Of a DNA stretch of 64,000 nucleotides, positions 23,419-35,822 are shown piece after piece. A model generated the notes under the pieces. The model was not told where the DNA came from. It saw only the letters and a program-made list of their open reading frames with translations, and did not search any database. The position numbers were made by a program, and so were the translations under genes. Position 1 is the first letter of the stretch. Each line of letters begins with the position of its first letter. Location of the stretch: NCBI GenBank assembly GCA_013398955.1, contig VWPU01011587.1:124001-188000 (forward strand), given 5' to 3'. This DNA is from Callaeas wilsoni (Eukaryota; Chordata; Aves; Passeriformes; Callaeidae).

Positions 23419-25215
23419 TGATCAAATGCAGCTGATACCAGAGTCCAAGTCAAGGCTGGTGTTTGCCCATGGAGAGGAAGCTCTCTGTTTGGGAATTACT
23501 GGTATTCAGTGCATTCAAACCAATGTAGTTTTACTTGTATTAAAACATGCCCTTGAATTATAACAAGCAGTCCAGACATGGGCTGCTGCTAGGCTTGGCT
23601 AAAATATTGGCAGTTGCTCTTTTTTGTTTCTTCTTGCTTGGTTAGCTGTTGTAGAAAAGTGCTTCTTCCAAGTTCTCCCAGAGAAACGCTTAACTGAAGA
23701 AATTCCTTCCCTCATGTGCCCTTTTTTTGCCTATGAAAAAGAATTGTAAATAAAGATTGAAAAGAAAGGAGAAAAAAAATTTAAACTAACAAAACCTCAA
23801 ATTATTTTTGTTTCCATCCTGAGGTGATATTGAAAACATGATTTACTGGGAGAGGCAAAAAAAGGAAAAAAGGAAGAATAGCCAAGAGAATTAACATATT
23901 ACAATAGATATTTAGGCTACCAGTTTTGTGGAAAAAGGGGGAAAGGTTTTAAACCTCTTTTCATTATGTATTTTATAGATGGCAAAAGTCAAGAAGGGAT
24001 CAGAAAAAGGCTCCCTATTATCTGCAAGCACAGAGAGAGACACACAATAGGCATGGAGACAATATTGTCTGCCATATTCCTAACTCAGACCCTTGCCAGT
24101 GCTGCAAGAGAGTGAAAATCCTTGTAGGATTCTTTACATTCTTTCACGTAACATCTCTCAGCAGCTGTTCTCTCCCTGCATTAACACAATTCCCAACACA
24201 TTAAATAATAATAAAAAAAGTTATTTCCATTGTTTAGATTACAACTTAAGACTGAAAGACACAGAAGGGTCTTCATTTGTGAAAAAGTGAAAATAAATTT
24301 AATGAGGAAGCAGGAGGTGCTACTGGCTACCTTTGAACTATTCTCTTACTGGAGGTACTAAATATACTTCTCAAACTTACTTTCAGATGGAGAGCACTGG
24401 AATTGCTGTATCTCTGCAGAGAAAGAAGTGCAAAAAATTTGCACATCAGCCTGAGAAGAGCAGATACGGAAAGTGTTCCATGGGACTAGAGGGTGACATG
24501 AAATTCAGAAGCTGCAAGGCATTAATGAGGTGCATTGATTTAATTAGCCAGCGCAACATCATTTATCACGGCAGCCACAAGAGATGTGCCCGTAACAGCA
24601 ACTGCTTGAAGGTCACACTCGCGTGTAGCATTTCTCCTGTGCCACACAAACGTCTGGCTGCAAAGACCTGTTCTACCCAGGCTTGGAAAGAAGTCACTGA
24701 AAGACAGTTTTGAAAAGCTTCTACATGAATAGCAAAGTGATGTATGTTGTAACCAGGTCCATTCAGGTCCTTAGTAATGTGCAGTTTCCGGATTCCCAAT
24801 GTTTATTAGACTTAAATGTGGGAAGTAAACAGTAAGTACTAATTTTAAGACTATTATCTGTAAGAGAGTCAGAATCATCAAGTTTTAGGACATTTCATGC
24901 TTTTGTAACATCACATCCATGCCTGTCAGTCTTTTCTGCCTACTGTTCATTATTCAGGAAAGAACTTAAATAATGATGAGGCTCTGAAAGAATTCTCAGT
25001 AGCAAAAAGCTTCATAAGGGCTCAGTTATGGTCTCAGCTACATTAGGGGTAAGATTCAACTACCCTGATGAAGTGAAAAGAGTTCCTGGGGACACATGCT
25101 AGCATAAATGAGGGCTTAATTTGGCCCTAAATTAGAAACCATTTGTCAGCTGGGAGCTCAGATATCCAACAGCATTCAGTGCTGCCCCTCTGACTCTGGA
25201 CAGTTTTCCAACTGG

Positions 25216-25241
25216 AATTTCCTTACATTAGTAAGGAAATT
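25216..25241. repeat. Perfect inverted repeat, 11-bp arms, 4-base loop
   Basis: AATTTCCTTAC and GTAAGGAAATT are exact reverse complements separated by ATTA. A second, weaker inverted repeat (AAACACTT-ACA-AAGTGTTT) sits 70 bp downstream at 25311-25329. The stems are short for a microRNA precursor, and no terminator logic applies in a eukaryote. Function is unknown. Confidence 0.85.
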
Positions 25242-28058
25242 ATTAATAATTTTTAATTAAGTTTTTTATGTAATTTTCTTTTTCATTTTCTGACTTACAA
25301 AGCATTTTACAAACACTTACAAAGTGTTTTGCAAGTGTTTATATTTGTTTCAGTTTTTAAGCAGTGCATGGTCTGTTAACCTTTCCTAAGCATGTTTTTC
25401 TTTAATTGAAACTCCTATTTTTAAAAAGGCGTAATAGGAGCCATGTTGATTGATTACCTCATCCACTTTCCCACCAGAAAGGACTAGAAAGGCATCCCAG
25501 GAGCATATACCTTCCAGACCTTCTATGTGCTGTCCTGGAAACTCAGCTGCACCCCCGACCACATGAACCCTTGCCCAGGGGAACTTCAGGCAGAGTGCAA
25601 CAACTCGAAACTTTGCAAAGCAAAAGCCGTCCTGCATTTCATGGGGTGGGAAAGTGTTCAGCACTCATACCTACACAAGTGACAGTCAGTGTGGCGTTGG
25701 ACTTGGCTGCAGGGACTTCTGCTCGTGCACCTTTTGGATGCCTGAGTTGAACAAGGATGTTGGAAATTAGAACCCGCTCACAACTTTTTCGGTGAGTCTA
25801 CTTCTGCTGTATTTAATCTGCCTTTGCATTGGTTGCACAGGAGAGCCAGTCTGAGGGATTTTTTGTGTTGCAGAGAGAAAGGAGTGTTATGTTGTTCTGG
25901 CTTTGTTAGGTGCAGAACATGAGCTAAAGTAGTTCTAGTTCTTCTCCCTTCATCTCCTTCACCCCTTGCTTGTTACCTTTTAAAGTTTCCTTCGGGGTAA
26001 TTTAAAACATATTATTTTTAAGTTTAGCACAGTACTAAAGGACCATTTCTAGCACAAAATGGCTGAAGTAATTGCCCAGAGAAGCCAGTGTCGCTTTCAG
26101 AGGTTAGAGGGCTATGTTCCTGCTGACAAAAGAGGTACAGGCTGCACAGACATCAGAGCATTTGCATGGTGCATGAACAGCATGAACGGAAAAAGGCTAG
26201 ATACTAGGGGTTTTGTGAGAATGCAGGCAGTTATCAGGGCTCACTGGAAGAGTTCAGCTTTTAGCTTTCTACCCTGTTTCATGGAGTATTTGCTGTTGGA
26301 CACTGCCTTACTCTTCAGGTGCTATTTCTCTTGTGGGGTACCAAGTAGTAAGGCAACATCAGCAAATAAGTGAAATTTGTCAGATACCATCTATATGAGG
26401 GACAGGACACTTCTCTGCCTGCACCTCTGTTAAACCTTCCTATATTACATACCCTTCCTAATGACCTGTAGGATGTTCAGCCCAGCTAATATGATGAAAC
26501 TCAGATTATACAAAAATAGCACATACTTGAGAAGTCACCTCTTTATGCTTCTGTCGGTGGCAACAAGGGTAGACAGCATCCCTCCTAAGTCTTAGCAGCT
26601 GCCTGTAAAAGAAGGGACACCCTTGACAGTTTATCTGAGCATCTGAAGTGCAGCTTTTCCACTTTGGAAAAGGGGTCTCCTAGAACACCTTGCAAAGACA
26701 GGACTGTCCCTGCTTTCACAAGGCAAATGTTAGATCTGAGTGTTAGATTGGAGTTGCATGTAATCCATGCTCCTTTATATGAGGCAGGAAAGTCCAAATC
26801 TGTGATCAAAGCAACACACATGCTGCGTAATCCTTTTAATTTTTGTTTTTCAAGCAGATGGATTAGGACAAAACAAGCAGCCCATGTTTTAAGAAGACTG
26901 GATATTACATAATTGAAAACTCTGTGAGAGTATAAATGTGCTGCTGCAATTTAACAAAAAGCAGAATTTCCTAGACTTGCATGAACTATCTGCTCAATGG
27001 CTAACATAGACCTGCAGTCTGTTTGCTGAAGAAGCCCAGCTACTCTGGTGATCTCAATGAAAGAACCATTGCAACTACAATAAACACCCTGGGATCTTGA
27101 AAAACACCGGAAGATATCAGCTGCTGTTAAACAGCACAGAAATAAAACAGTAGTGAAACTAATAAATCCATACAGACAGGTTTAAGGTGTCCTCTTTAGA
27201 AACACTATCCTATGACTTAAAGATCTAAAAATTTAGCTTTTAACAGCTCTGGCATACAAGGAACCCATACAAGTACTTACCTATCTCCCCTGTGTAAGTG
27301 CTTCACTTTTTGTTCCTGGCTACACAAATCAAAGGCAAGGTAAACGCATTACGAGTTAAGAGAAGGAAATAATATGATCTCCTAGCAGACACTGGGAGCA
27401 ACAGCTTTCCACCTATGTGCCAAAATGCCACACACCTATTAGTCTGGAACAAGATATGCCTTCTTTTAGAAACAGTCTGTAGCAAATTCATAGTTCACCT
27501 AATAAATCCTAGACTGCTTAGCCTAAAAGTCACAGTCTTTTAACATGTTTCTCCTCATAATATCTCTTTCAAGACTAGACTGTGATTTTCTCTCATTTCA
27601 TAGGCACAGATGAGAGACAGAGCTATAGACAGGTACAGATGCACAAAGAGGAACAAAGTGTCCAAATCCCAGAGTGCCAGCCACAAAGCCCCAGGGTATC
27701 CAGTTACACTGGTCAAAAGCCATAGGGCTGAGAGATGGAAAAAATCTCTATTCTGATATAATTTAACAGTGAAGAAGAGTGGACAGAGTCCGTATAGATG
27801 CTCCTGATATGTAAAAACTACCTCAGGACAGTGGATACACTTGAAAGTGGGAGACAAATGGATAATACAACACTGACCACGTTGTCCACATTTTGTGCTC
27901 ACAAATCAGTTTTCTTTTGACAACACTCATTTTTCACAGCAGTATCTTTGTCTCCAAGCCTTTGCCAAAGAGTTATAACTTCGTCAGTGCATTTGGGGAT
28001 ACATTTAACAAAATTGCCTTTTGCACAAGTGAGATGGTACCAAAGCAATGTAATTCTG

Positions 28059-28074
28059 AAAAAAAAAAAAAAAA
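28059..28074. repeat. Poly(A) run, 16 A
   Basis: There are sixteen uninterrupted A followed by CACAGAGGAAAGG. No upstream retroposed body is recognised. Confidence 0.9.
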
Positions 28075-29927
28075 CACAGAGGAAAGGAGAAAAGCTATCT
28101 TGAAAAACTAGTGAATACGGCCCTCAATTTCCTAATAAAATGCCCCAGTGCATTGTTGCTTGGCTATTATTCTCTTTATGAACTACAGGAAAATAAAATT
28201 ACCATAATTTTGCAATGTGTGCAACATCATCTCATTACAAGGAAAAGAAGCCAGAATTGTGCTTTATTATCACAAAATTGTGTCAGTATAAGGACTGCTC
28301 TAATGTGACCTTTGATCTTGAATTCTTCATGAAATCAGATGCACAAGAGACAGTTAATTGACATAATGAGCCTGGTGTCTGAAGTTGTTTCAGAGGCTGT
28401 GTCTAAACACATGACAGTCTCAGAATTCCTTAATGCTTTTGTCTAAATAATCAAAAACATTTTCAAATACATCATCAAACATTTAGTGACTAAAGCTTCA
28501 AGGCAGAAAGTACCAAATGTAAATGTGCATGTGTCCCTTTGTGCATTACTGTATCATCTTTGATTAGAGGATAATATTAAATTAATAACTAATAATAGCT
28601 TGGCTTACCTTCTGCAGCTGTACATATGGCATTCCTGTGCATTTGCTGTGCATGCATTAGGGTAATAAAGAACATGATATGTTATCATACAGAAACTGTA
28701 TTACTAATCTGTAGGAACTCTGCTCATTCATCTGCTCTTCCCCTCACAAAGCTAGGCCACTAGCCCTAGCAGGCTTATGTTTGAACAAGGCTAGCTTGAC
28801 ATGGGCTGCTGCTTGAAATGGGCTTAAGCAAGACAAAACATTTCTAGTTGGTGATGGTAGGCAGAGGAATGCAGAACCTCCTCGCAACAGACCAACCAGC
28901 CTTTGGCTGATCAGTTTAGCCTGCATTTGAGAAACACTGCTAGTGACAGGGCAAAAATTGTGCGGTGTATATTAAATGTTTTTAAACACAGCTTGTAGAT
29001 TAAATAGTTCCTTCCAACTAGACTTTAATAAAACATGTCAGTGACCTAACATCTGCTGTCTGTGCTGCTGTCTCGCAGAGCTTTGAATCAAGTCCATGAT
29101 CCCAAAGTCCTCTTTTCAAGACACCTGAAAACCTGGGCTCAGGATAGCTACTCCACTTCCCACAAGAGAAAAATTTTCACAGTGGCCTCTTCACTTATGG
29201 AAGGACGTCACACAGGAACTCCGGAGCATGGCAAATCCAAACACCTTCCACTCCCAGGCACGCTTCTGTCACTCACCTCTTCTAAGAGAGTCACCAAGAA
29301 GGTCGTACGTTTAAAACAAGCAGGCGACTGCTCCGTGCTCACCCCCACAAGATCACGACAACAAGCACTCTGCACCTCCTTTCTGTAGACAGCAAGGGTG
29401 GGTCACACTTGCGAGGTGCTACCGGTGTTACAGAAGGCACAAAGCTGCTCCAACACAGCAGCATTGACAAACTCCCACCACACAGAGTGGCGGATCTGGA
29501 GAGCTCGCAGTTAAAAAAAGCTTACACAGGATACAGTGCATTATTATTAGCCTGCAATGTAAAAAATGTTACATATGGAAAAAACAAAGCACAGATCTGT
29601 CAAAGGTCTGTCAAACATCTCTTTGAAAGCTTATACACTCAGGCAGGAAAAGTTTGAATCTACCAGGTCCTGTCTACAGCCACACAGCTATCAATGCTGT
29701 AACATCAAGCACCCAAGCTCAGGCCAGTAACACCTTCCATTAACAATACTGGAATAAGACCCTTGTCTTGCTCCCACTCCTATAACCTGGTCTCAGTTTA
29801 TCATCAGGCTGTGTTTGGTACTCATAGCAGAAGGGATGGAGTGTAACACTGCTTTTTTAAAGGAGCATTTGGTCATTAGAATCCCAATCTTCTTGTACCA
29901 AACCTTAAAATTAACAAACCACTCTGG

Positions 29928-29960
29928 AACAAAACAAAACAAAACAAAACAAAACAAAAC
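29928..29960. repeat. (AAAAC)6 microsatellite
   Basis: Six perfect AAAAC units are preceded by a partial unit. This A-rich pentanucleotide could have grown from a poly(A) tail, but no retroposon body is visible next to it. Confidence 0.95.
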
Positions 29961-32900
29961 ACAACCCCAAACTGACCAGCAACCCAATGCTAAACAAGAA
30001 TGAGATCATCTGAAATTTTTACCTAATAGCTCAAGTGTATAATACTCCAACACCTCTCTACCACAGCAGGGGACTCCATTCACTAGAGCATTTCTCTTTC
30101 ATGTATGCTCAGGAACAAGTATTGCCCAGTGAGTGTCAACAACAGCTGAAGGGCTGATTCCGCTTCGTAGATCAGTCCTGGCACAGGGCTCAGTAGGACA
30201 GCATCAAAATCCTGACTCCTGCTGAGGTATGAAATGAACTTCCAAGGTTCAAATCCTCTGTGAAAACCCAAAAGAGAAGTAACTGGCTTGAGGGGATAGT
30301 AGTTCTGCCTATAAGCTGATCTTATTAAACATTTTCACTAGTGACCATAGCACAGTGACATGGTCCACTAGAAATGTTATAAGAACACTTGCTGATGTGA
30401 CAGACAGAAGCATCATAAATAAAGATGAGGATCAGAAAAACTAAGGAAAGGATCAACAAACAAAGCATGAGGTCATGCACTTATGAAATAACTGGATTCT
30501 TCTGCTGGAGAATAATGGCATTCTTTAGGTCTCCACAGTTGGAAATGAAGGGAAGAACAGCTGAGGTGAGCCAGTGTCCAGCAGGCTTGAGAAAAAAGAG
30601 AAGCACTCACAAATGCATGAAGTGAGGTGTTACCACAAGAAGTAAGAAAGCATTAATGTCTCTTTGCTAAGATGCACACCTCATATACAATTTGCTCACT
30701 CCCACACAACAGAGATTAATTCAAGCAGGCACAGACACAGAATTTGGTAGAATGCCAAGTTTATCTTTGGGAATGAAACCATTAATGAAATTAACATTGA
30801 GGAGATAGAATTGTTCCCTAAGCAGAGAATAAAGTTTAAGAACCCAGGAAGGAAGCTGCCTATGTTAAAGAATGCTGTTGGCACAACAACGAACAGGTGC
30901 ACTACAGCCAGGGATACACTTACCCCAGAAATCAGAAGATTCCTGACAGAAGAGTGAGACTCTGGGTCAAGTTTTCAGTAAGGATAGCAGGACAAAACAA
31001 ACCAAAATCAAACCAATTGATCAGTTTTAGGGTGGATCAGGACATGAAAGCAGTCATATGAGAGAACCATGTGGAAGAGTGCCATCTATAAGAGATTGAG
31101 TTTAAGGGCTGCAAAAGTCTCACAGGTTCTGAATTCCAGGTCTTTCAAAAATGCTTTAAAATTATGTACTATGGCCAAAGTAAAATTTGTTAATTCTAAT
31201 AATGTAACATCTTCCTAGCAGAGTAGAAGACAAAAATGCACTTTAAAATGTGAAATGATACACTAAAAAACAAATAGCACATGTGAGGTCTTTACCTATT
31301 AGTCTTCCGGTAACTGTAACAACAAATTGCAAGTAGTTTCTACTTCAAAGAAAAATTTTCTTAATTTGGGGAAATCTAATATACTTTTGTGTAAATGGTG
31401 ACTCTTTCTAAGCAAGCGTCAGAATCTAGAAGCAGAGGAAGGTATAGATTGTAATGCATTCACTAATAAATCCACAGGTAACTAGAAATATTTGCAAAAT
31501 AAATCAGTTACTGTATGACAAGACGTTCTTTTGCATTCATGTGATCATTGAAAAAAACCAGCCTAGGAAACACGTTTTCATTTGCAAATTACAATGCCAA
31601 TTCCAAAACCCCCATCTTACCGAGACGTTTCTTTATATGCCTGTTGCAATCTGAAAAGCACTTTTAAGGACAGAATAAATGTCTCTTTCAGGCAGGCTGT
31701 TAATATATTTTCTCTCTCAGCATCTCACAGAGCCCTCTGCCACGTGATGTTCCCTGTCCTCTGTGGGGCTCACTCACGCCTTGTTTACCTGCACATAGAA
31801 CTGCCTGAGTGCCAGGCTGTGTTTGCTGGATCGGAACAGACACTGCTCTTTGTGCTCCTGAGATAAGAAGTTGCAACAGTCAAGCTGTTTTTGTGCATCT
31901 CAACCACAAAATATGACCTTAATAATTACTGTGAATCAACTAAAACAGCAGCTCATATCTTCTTCCCAATAGCCATAAATTTAAAAGGCGCTCTTAATCT
32001 AGGGCACTTTCATCTTGCTTCACATGTTTGAGAATATTTATTCCAACAAATTAACAAAACCTCCTTTCAGCAACGAAGCACAAGCTGTAAATTATCCCAT
32101 ACCTCAGTTTTCTTTCAAAGCTCAGACAAAGGACTGTTCGTGCCCTTTTCATATTATATCCACATAAATCAAAGCCTGGTAAAGGACAAGTCAAGCAATC
32201 TAAGCAAACAGCCTACACTAACTATACAACTGGATTGTTGCATGTCATGCTTCCTATTAGTCACAGATAGAAACCAGAAACTTCTGAGGAGGTTGACAAA
32301 GAAGCTGAGAGTAGAGCCATTGCATCATGGATCTACCCAATAAGGCTGTTAATCTAGGACTCTATCATTCAGAGCTCATACAGCATTGCCTGAATTTCTT
32401 TCTTCCCTCTTCTTATTTTACAGCCAATGTCCTTTCTTGCAGGAAGGACACTTGTGAGCTCTGCGGAGCCCTCTCATTATGATGGTTCAGCGATGGAACT
32501 AACTCCATGTCTGTCTAGATGTGTTCTCATGATTTCTCAGACACAGTCAGCCCTGTTTCTATCAATGTGCCAACTCAATTCTATATTCTGAAATGGGACT
32601 GACAGAGGAAGACAAGAGACTTCATCTCCCTCCTGTTACACTGAACATCATTGGCTGATATAAATTGGCAACAGCTCCATTAAAGTCGGGACAGCTACAT
32701 CAGCTTTATCGTGTTTGATGGTCTGCCCTTCATCTGTGTAACTCAACTGATGGCCACACAGGGACTTTTTTCCCAGCTGCACTGCTGACAAAATGATCTT
32801 GTTGCTGATGGGAAAGTCGTGAGTCTTATGATACAGTCATAGTTTTAGAAGCGAGGAAACACACGTAGTAAAAGACAAGATGCCCCAGCCCACTGGGGTT

Positions 32901-35261
32901 GTAATAACCCAGTGTCAGTAATGAAGGTGTAAAATCTGTTTCACAAGCCCCGTGCTGGTGATGCTGCCTCAAGCACATGGTAGAGCCCATCTGCAGCTGT
33001 GCCATCCTGCCCATACTACAGAAAACCCAGTTATCACAAAAGAAGGTAAACAATAAAATGATTTGCACTCTTGAGGAAGTGATTAAAAGCACATAAGATA
33101 GACTTATAGATGTTTTATATTTTGAAATAAACAACTTTCTACTACTTACACTGACAAATTGATATACATTTATATCATCACTGAATATAAGCAGGTAGAA
33201 GAAGCATGCAGCACTAAGAACACAGAACTGCCCTGTATAATCCATGCGTAAGACAACTGGATGGGAATAAGGCCTGTGGCAGTGAGACAATGGCATTATT
33301 GCCGTGTTAAGAGAACACCAGCCAAACACACTGAACCACAGAACCAAGGGATCTGGACACAGCAATTGCTATCTATAGCAAGAAAAATGTCATTCTATTC
33401 AACACTTACAGTCACACTAAGGTATTAGAAGACATAAATGTTGCTACTGAGCCATTTGCATGCGGACCTCCAAAATTCCTGATATTCTGTGAACTTCGCC
33501 GAATGCTTCCTGGCATCTGCTACGAGGCAATTTAGCCTGCTCTGAATGAATAAACTGAAGCTATTTCAAAACACAAGAGTTGCTCAATGTCTCTATAATT
33601 TGTTCATCTGCAGATTTTGCAGTGCTTCTATGACAGTGATTCAACAGTAGCAAAAAAACCCATGGATGTAAACCAAAAGGAATGAGGCTGATGAGCTAAA
33701 GCAGTACCTCAAACAAGTTACCTGTCATTTATTAAGGAGTGCAGTCAGCTAGGAGAGGAATGATAGGACACAAAGTCTAAAATTGAAACCACAGAGTGGT
33801 GTTCTGGAGGAACAAAGATGAAGGCAGCAAAACAAAAAGAAAATTACTGGAAAGCATTTGCATTTAAATCCAGAATGTTTGAGAGCAGAATCACCTAATG
33901 TAAATTTTAATTAAAGTTGTTCCTCATATATAGAAGTTTCTTTATACAGAAAAGTAAGATGGAGGTAAGCAGAGCTTGTCCTTCAATTCACAGGGCAAGG
34001 CCAGTACAGCTCTCTGATTAACCCATTTGTTATTATTCAGTTTATCCTAACCTACTCTAGCAGGGATCTAAACAAAGCTAGAAAGCCACCTTAGTTTTGG
34101 AATTAAAATAACCCCAGTGGGACTCAATTTGGCATGCCAAGTTACTATCCCAGTTAAATGGTCACCCTTTATAAAAAAAATAGCAAGCCCTACATAAATG
34201 TAATTGCCCTGTGACCCATTAATGACAGCAATAATATTGTTATCTGTTGTTGCTAATGGCAAGTACAGTACTGATCTGACAGACAGGCATGTTTTCTGCA
34301 CCACAGCAATAGCCAGCTTTATAATCCAATAACATATTAGAATTAAAGTTGACATTTTTAATATCTTCTTCGGTGCCATACGGTATTTGGTAACTGCACA
34401 TTAGAAAAGGATGCCCATTCAGTTAATGCAGGTTGGGGATTCTTGACATCATTGATTAATTATTATTACTTCAGGACTAACACTGTGGTTGGCACTACAG
34501 AAAGCAAAAATTAAGACAGCTTCTGCAGTGAGAAATGCAGACTGAAAGAGATAAAAGTGCTGGGGAGAGAGAGCAAGCAATAAGAAGGACCAAACATTTT
34601 GTAAGGGCACAGCTTCTAGGCCAGCCCCTATCTTGGTGCTTGCTTTTACCTCTTCATGGAGATGCTGTCTGCACACTTCAAAACTAAACAAACTTTCTGT
34701 TATGGTTGTATCCAAACATGGTGTTTAGGCTAGGCTAAGATGTACCACTAACATTGGATGCAACACAACTAACACAGTAACTAACTGTATTTTGCACTTA
34801 CACTACTTCTCAAAATGCTGATGTCAATAAGTAAACAACAAAGTATCATGCTATTCAACAGAGAGAGAAATGGAGGCAACAGCAGTGGTAGGCAAGGGTC
34901 AAGGAAGAAGTCATGAGGGGAACCCCACAGCCCTTCTGAACCTAAGTCCATATCTTCTAAGAGCCCATGGTTCACTGCAAAGATAACAAAGGCCAAGTTT
35001 TGCTTTTATAAAACAGAGAGATTTCAAGAAAGTGTCAAATGAAGCTGTCAAACCTCAAATCTACTACTGGCTCTGTAGGAAAGGCAACTTAAGAAATAGT
35101 AGAGGAGAAAAAAGACCAAACAAAGTTGCCTTCAGAAACAGGAGTTCTGAATAACATATTGTCTGGTACCTGGGAGAGCATACAATCATGTCCCCAAATG
35201 GGAGGGCAGCTGGAACAGAGAGATTTATTCTTTTTCTTTTGGGGATTTCACAGCTTCACTT
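29961..35261. other. Unassigned noncoding DNA
   Basis: No gene is recognised. The longest minus-strand frame of the window that is free of recognised repeats (32826-33365, 179 codons) lies here. Its Cys/Phe/Leu/Ser-rich composition and lack of any domain argue for chance. A perfect tRNA-type B box (GGTTCAAATCC, 30246-30256) has no pairing T-stem and is not a tRNA gene. The remainder is AT-rich unique-looking sequence. Confidence 0.6.
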
Positions 35262-35266
35262 CCAAT
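35262..35266. repeat. Target-site duplication, left copy (CCAAT)
   Basis: The CCAAT directly abuts the TG end of the minus-strand solo LTR. The same five bases abut its CA end at 35818-35822. Confidence 0.85.
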
Positions 35267-35817
35267 TGTGGTGGGTCAACCCTGGCCAGCAGGTAAGCAC
35301 TCATCTGGCTATTCACTCATACCCTCATTCCTTTACCAGCATGACAGGGCAGAGGACAGGAAGAAAAAAGCAAGAACACCTGTGAGTTGAGAGACAGTTT
35401 AAAAAATGAAGAGGGGAAAAAAAAAGAACAATCAAACAAAAGTGGAACCAAGCGATGCAAAGGTAGTAAATCATCACTTCCCACAAGCAGACCAGTGCTC
35501 AGGTATTCTCTGAGCAACCACAAACGTGGAAGACACCCCTCTCCTCCTTTCTTCCTCTACCACCACTTCCACTGCTGTGCTTGATGCTATACGGTACAGG
35601 ATATCCCCTTGGCCAATTCAGATCAGTTGTCCCTGCTGCGTCCTCCCCTAACTTCTTGCCTCTCTTTACTGGGGAAAGTGGGTGCAGAGTGGGAAATACG
35701 AGAAGGTTCAGCTACAGTCAAAATACTGATGTTGTAGCCACTGTTGGAGCCACAAACCACAGCACCACAGGGGCTGCTATGAAGAACGTTAACTCCACCC
35801 CAGGAAGACCCAGCTCA
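35267..35817 (-). mobile_element. Solo LTR of an endogenous retrovirus, minus strand
   Basis: The 551-bp element begins TGTGGTGGGTCAACCCTGG and ends GACCCAGCTCA on the plus strand, so it has TG...CA termini. It is flanked by the perfect 5-bp repeat CCAAT. The internal order matches an avian LTR family that I know in reverse orientation. GGCCAGCAGGTAAGCACTCA comes first, then GACAGTTTAAAAAATGAAGAG, a GGATATCCCCTTGGCCAATT block, CCCCTAACTTCTTGCC, and finally CTGCTATGAAGAACGTTAAC next to the end. No second LTR or retroviral gene lies within the window, so it is a solo LTR left by recombination between two LTRs. A 5-bp duplication fits ERVL- or gamma-type integration. The subfamily name needs a library search. 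Open frames of 130 and 93 codons here are shadows. Confidence 0.88.
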
Positions 35818-35822
35818 CCAAT
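35818..35822. repeat. Target-site duplication, right copy (CCAAT)
   Basis: This is the exact right-hand partner of the CCAAT at 35262-35266, bounding the solo LTR. Confidence 0.85.

Larger units (their letters stand above)
17419..29927. other. Unassigned noncoding DNA
   Basis: No gene is recognised with confidence. Items listed separately are an AT palindrome (18703-18791), an exon-like stretch (23220-23418) and a hairpin (25216-25241). A TATAAAAG at 21946 stands alone. A homeodomain-core-rich stretch lies at 24521-24580. GC and CpG rise modestly at 29040-29480, where a 108-codon plus-strand frame has no known domain. The 126-codon plus-strand frame at 24333-24713 is likewise unsupported. 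Confidence 0.6.

Noticed and set aside
30246..30256. Perfect tRNA B box GGTTCAAATCC
   Set aside because: Flanking bases give only three T-stem pairs. No cloverleaf can be built upstream.
32826..33365. 179-codon open frame on the minus strand
   Set aside because: It is rich in Cys, Phe, Leu and Ser, with no domain, no repeat of a known family and no splice or promoter context. A frame this long is expected occasionally in 64 kb on two strands.
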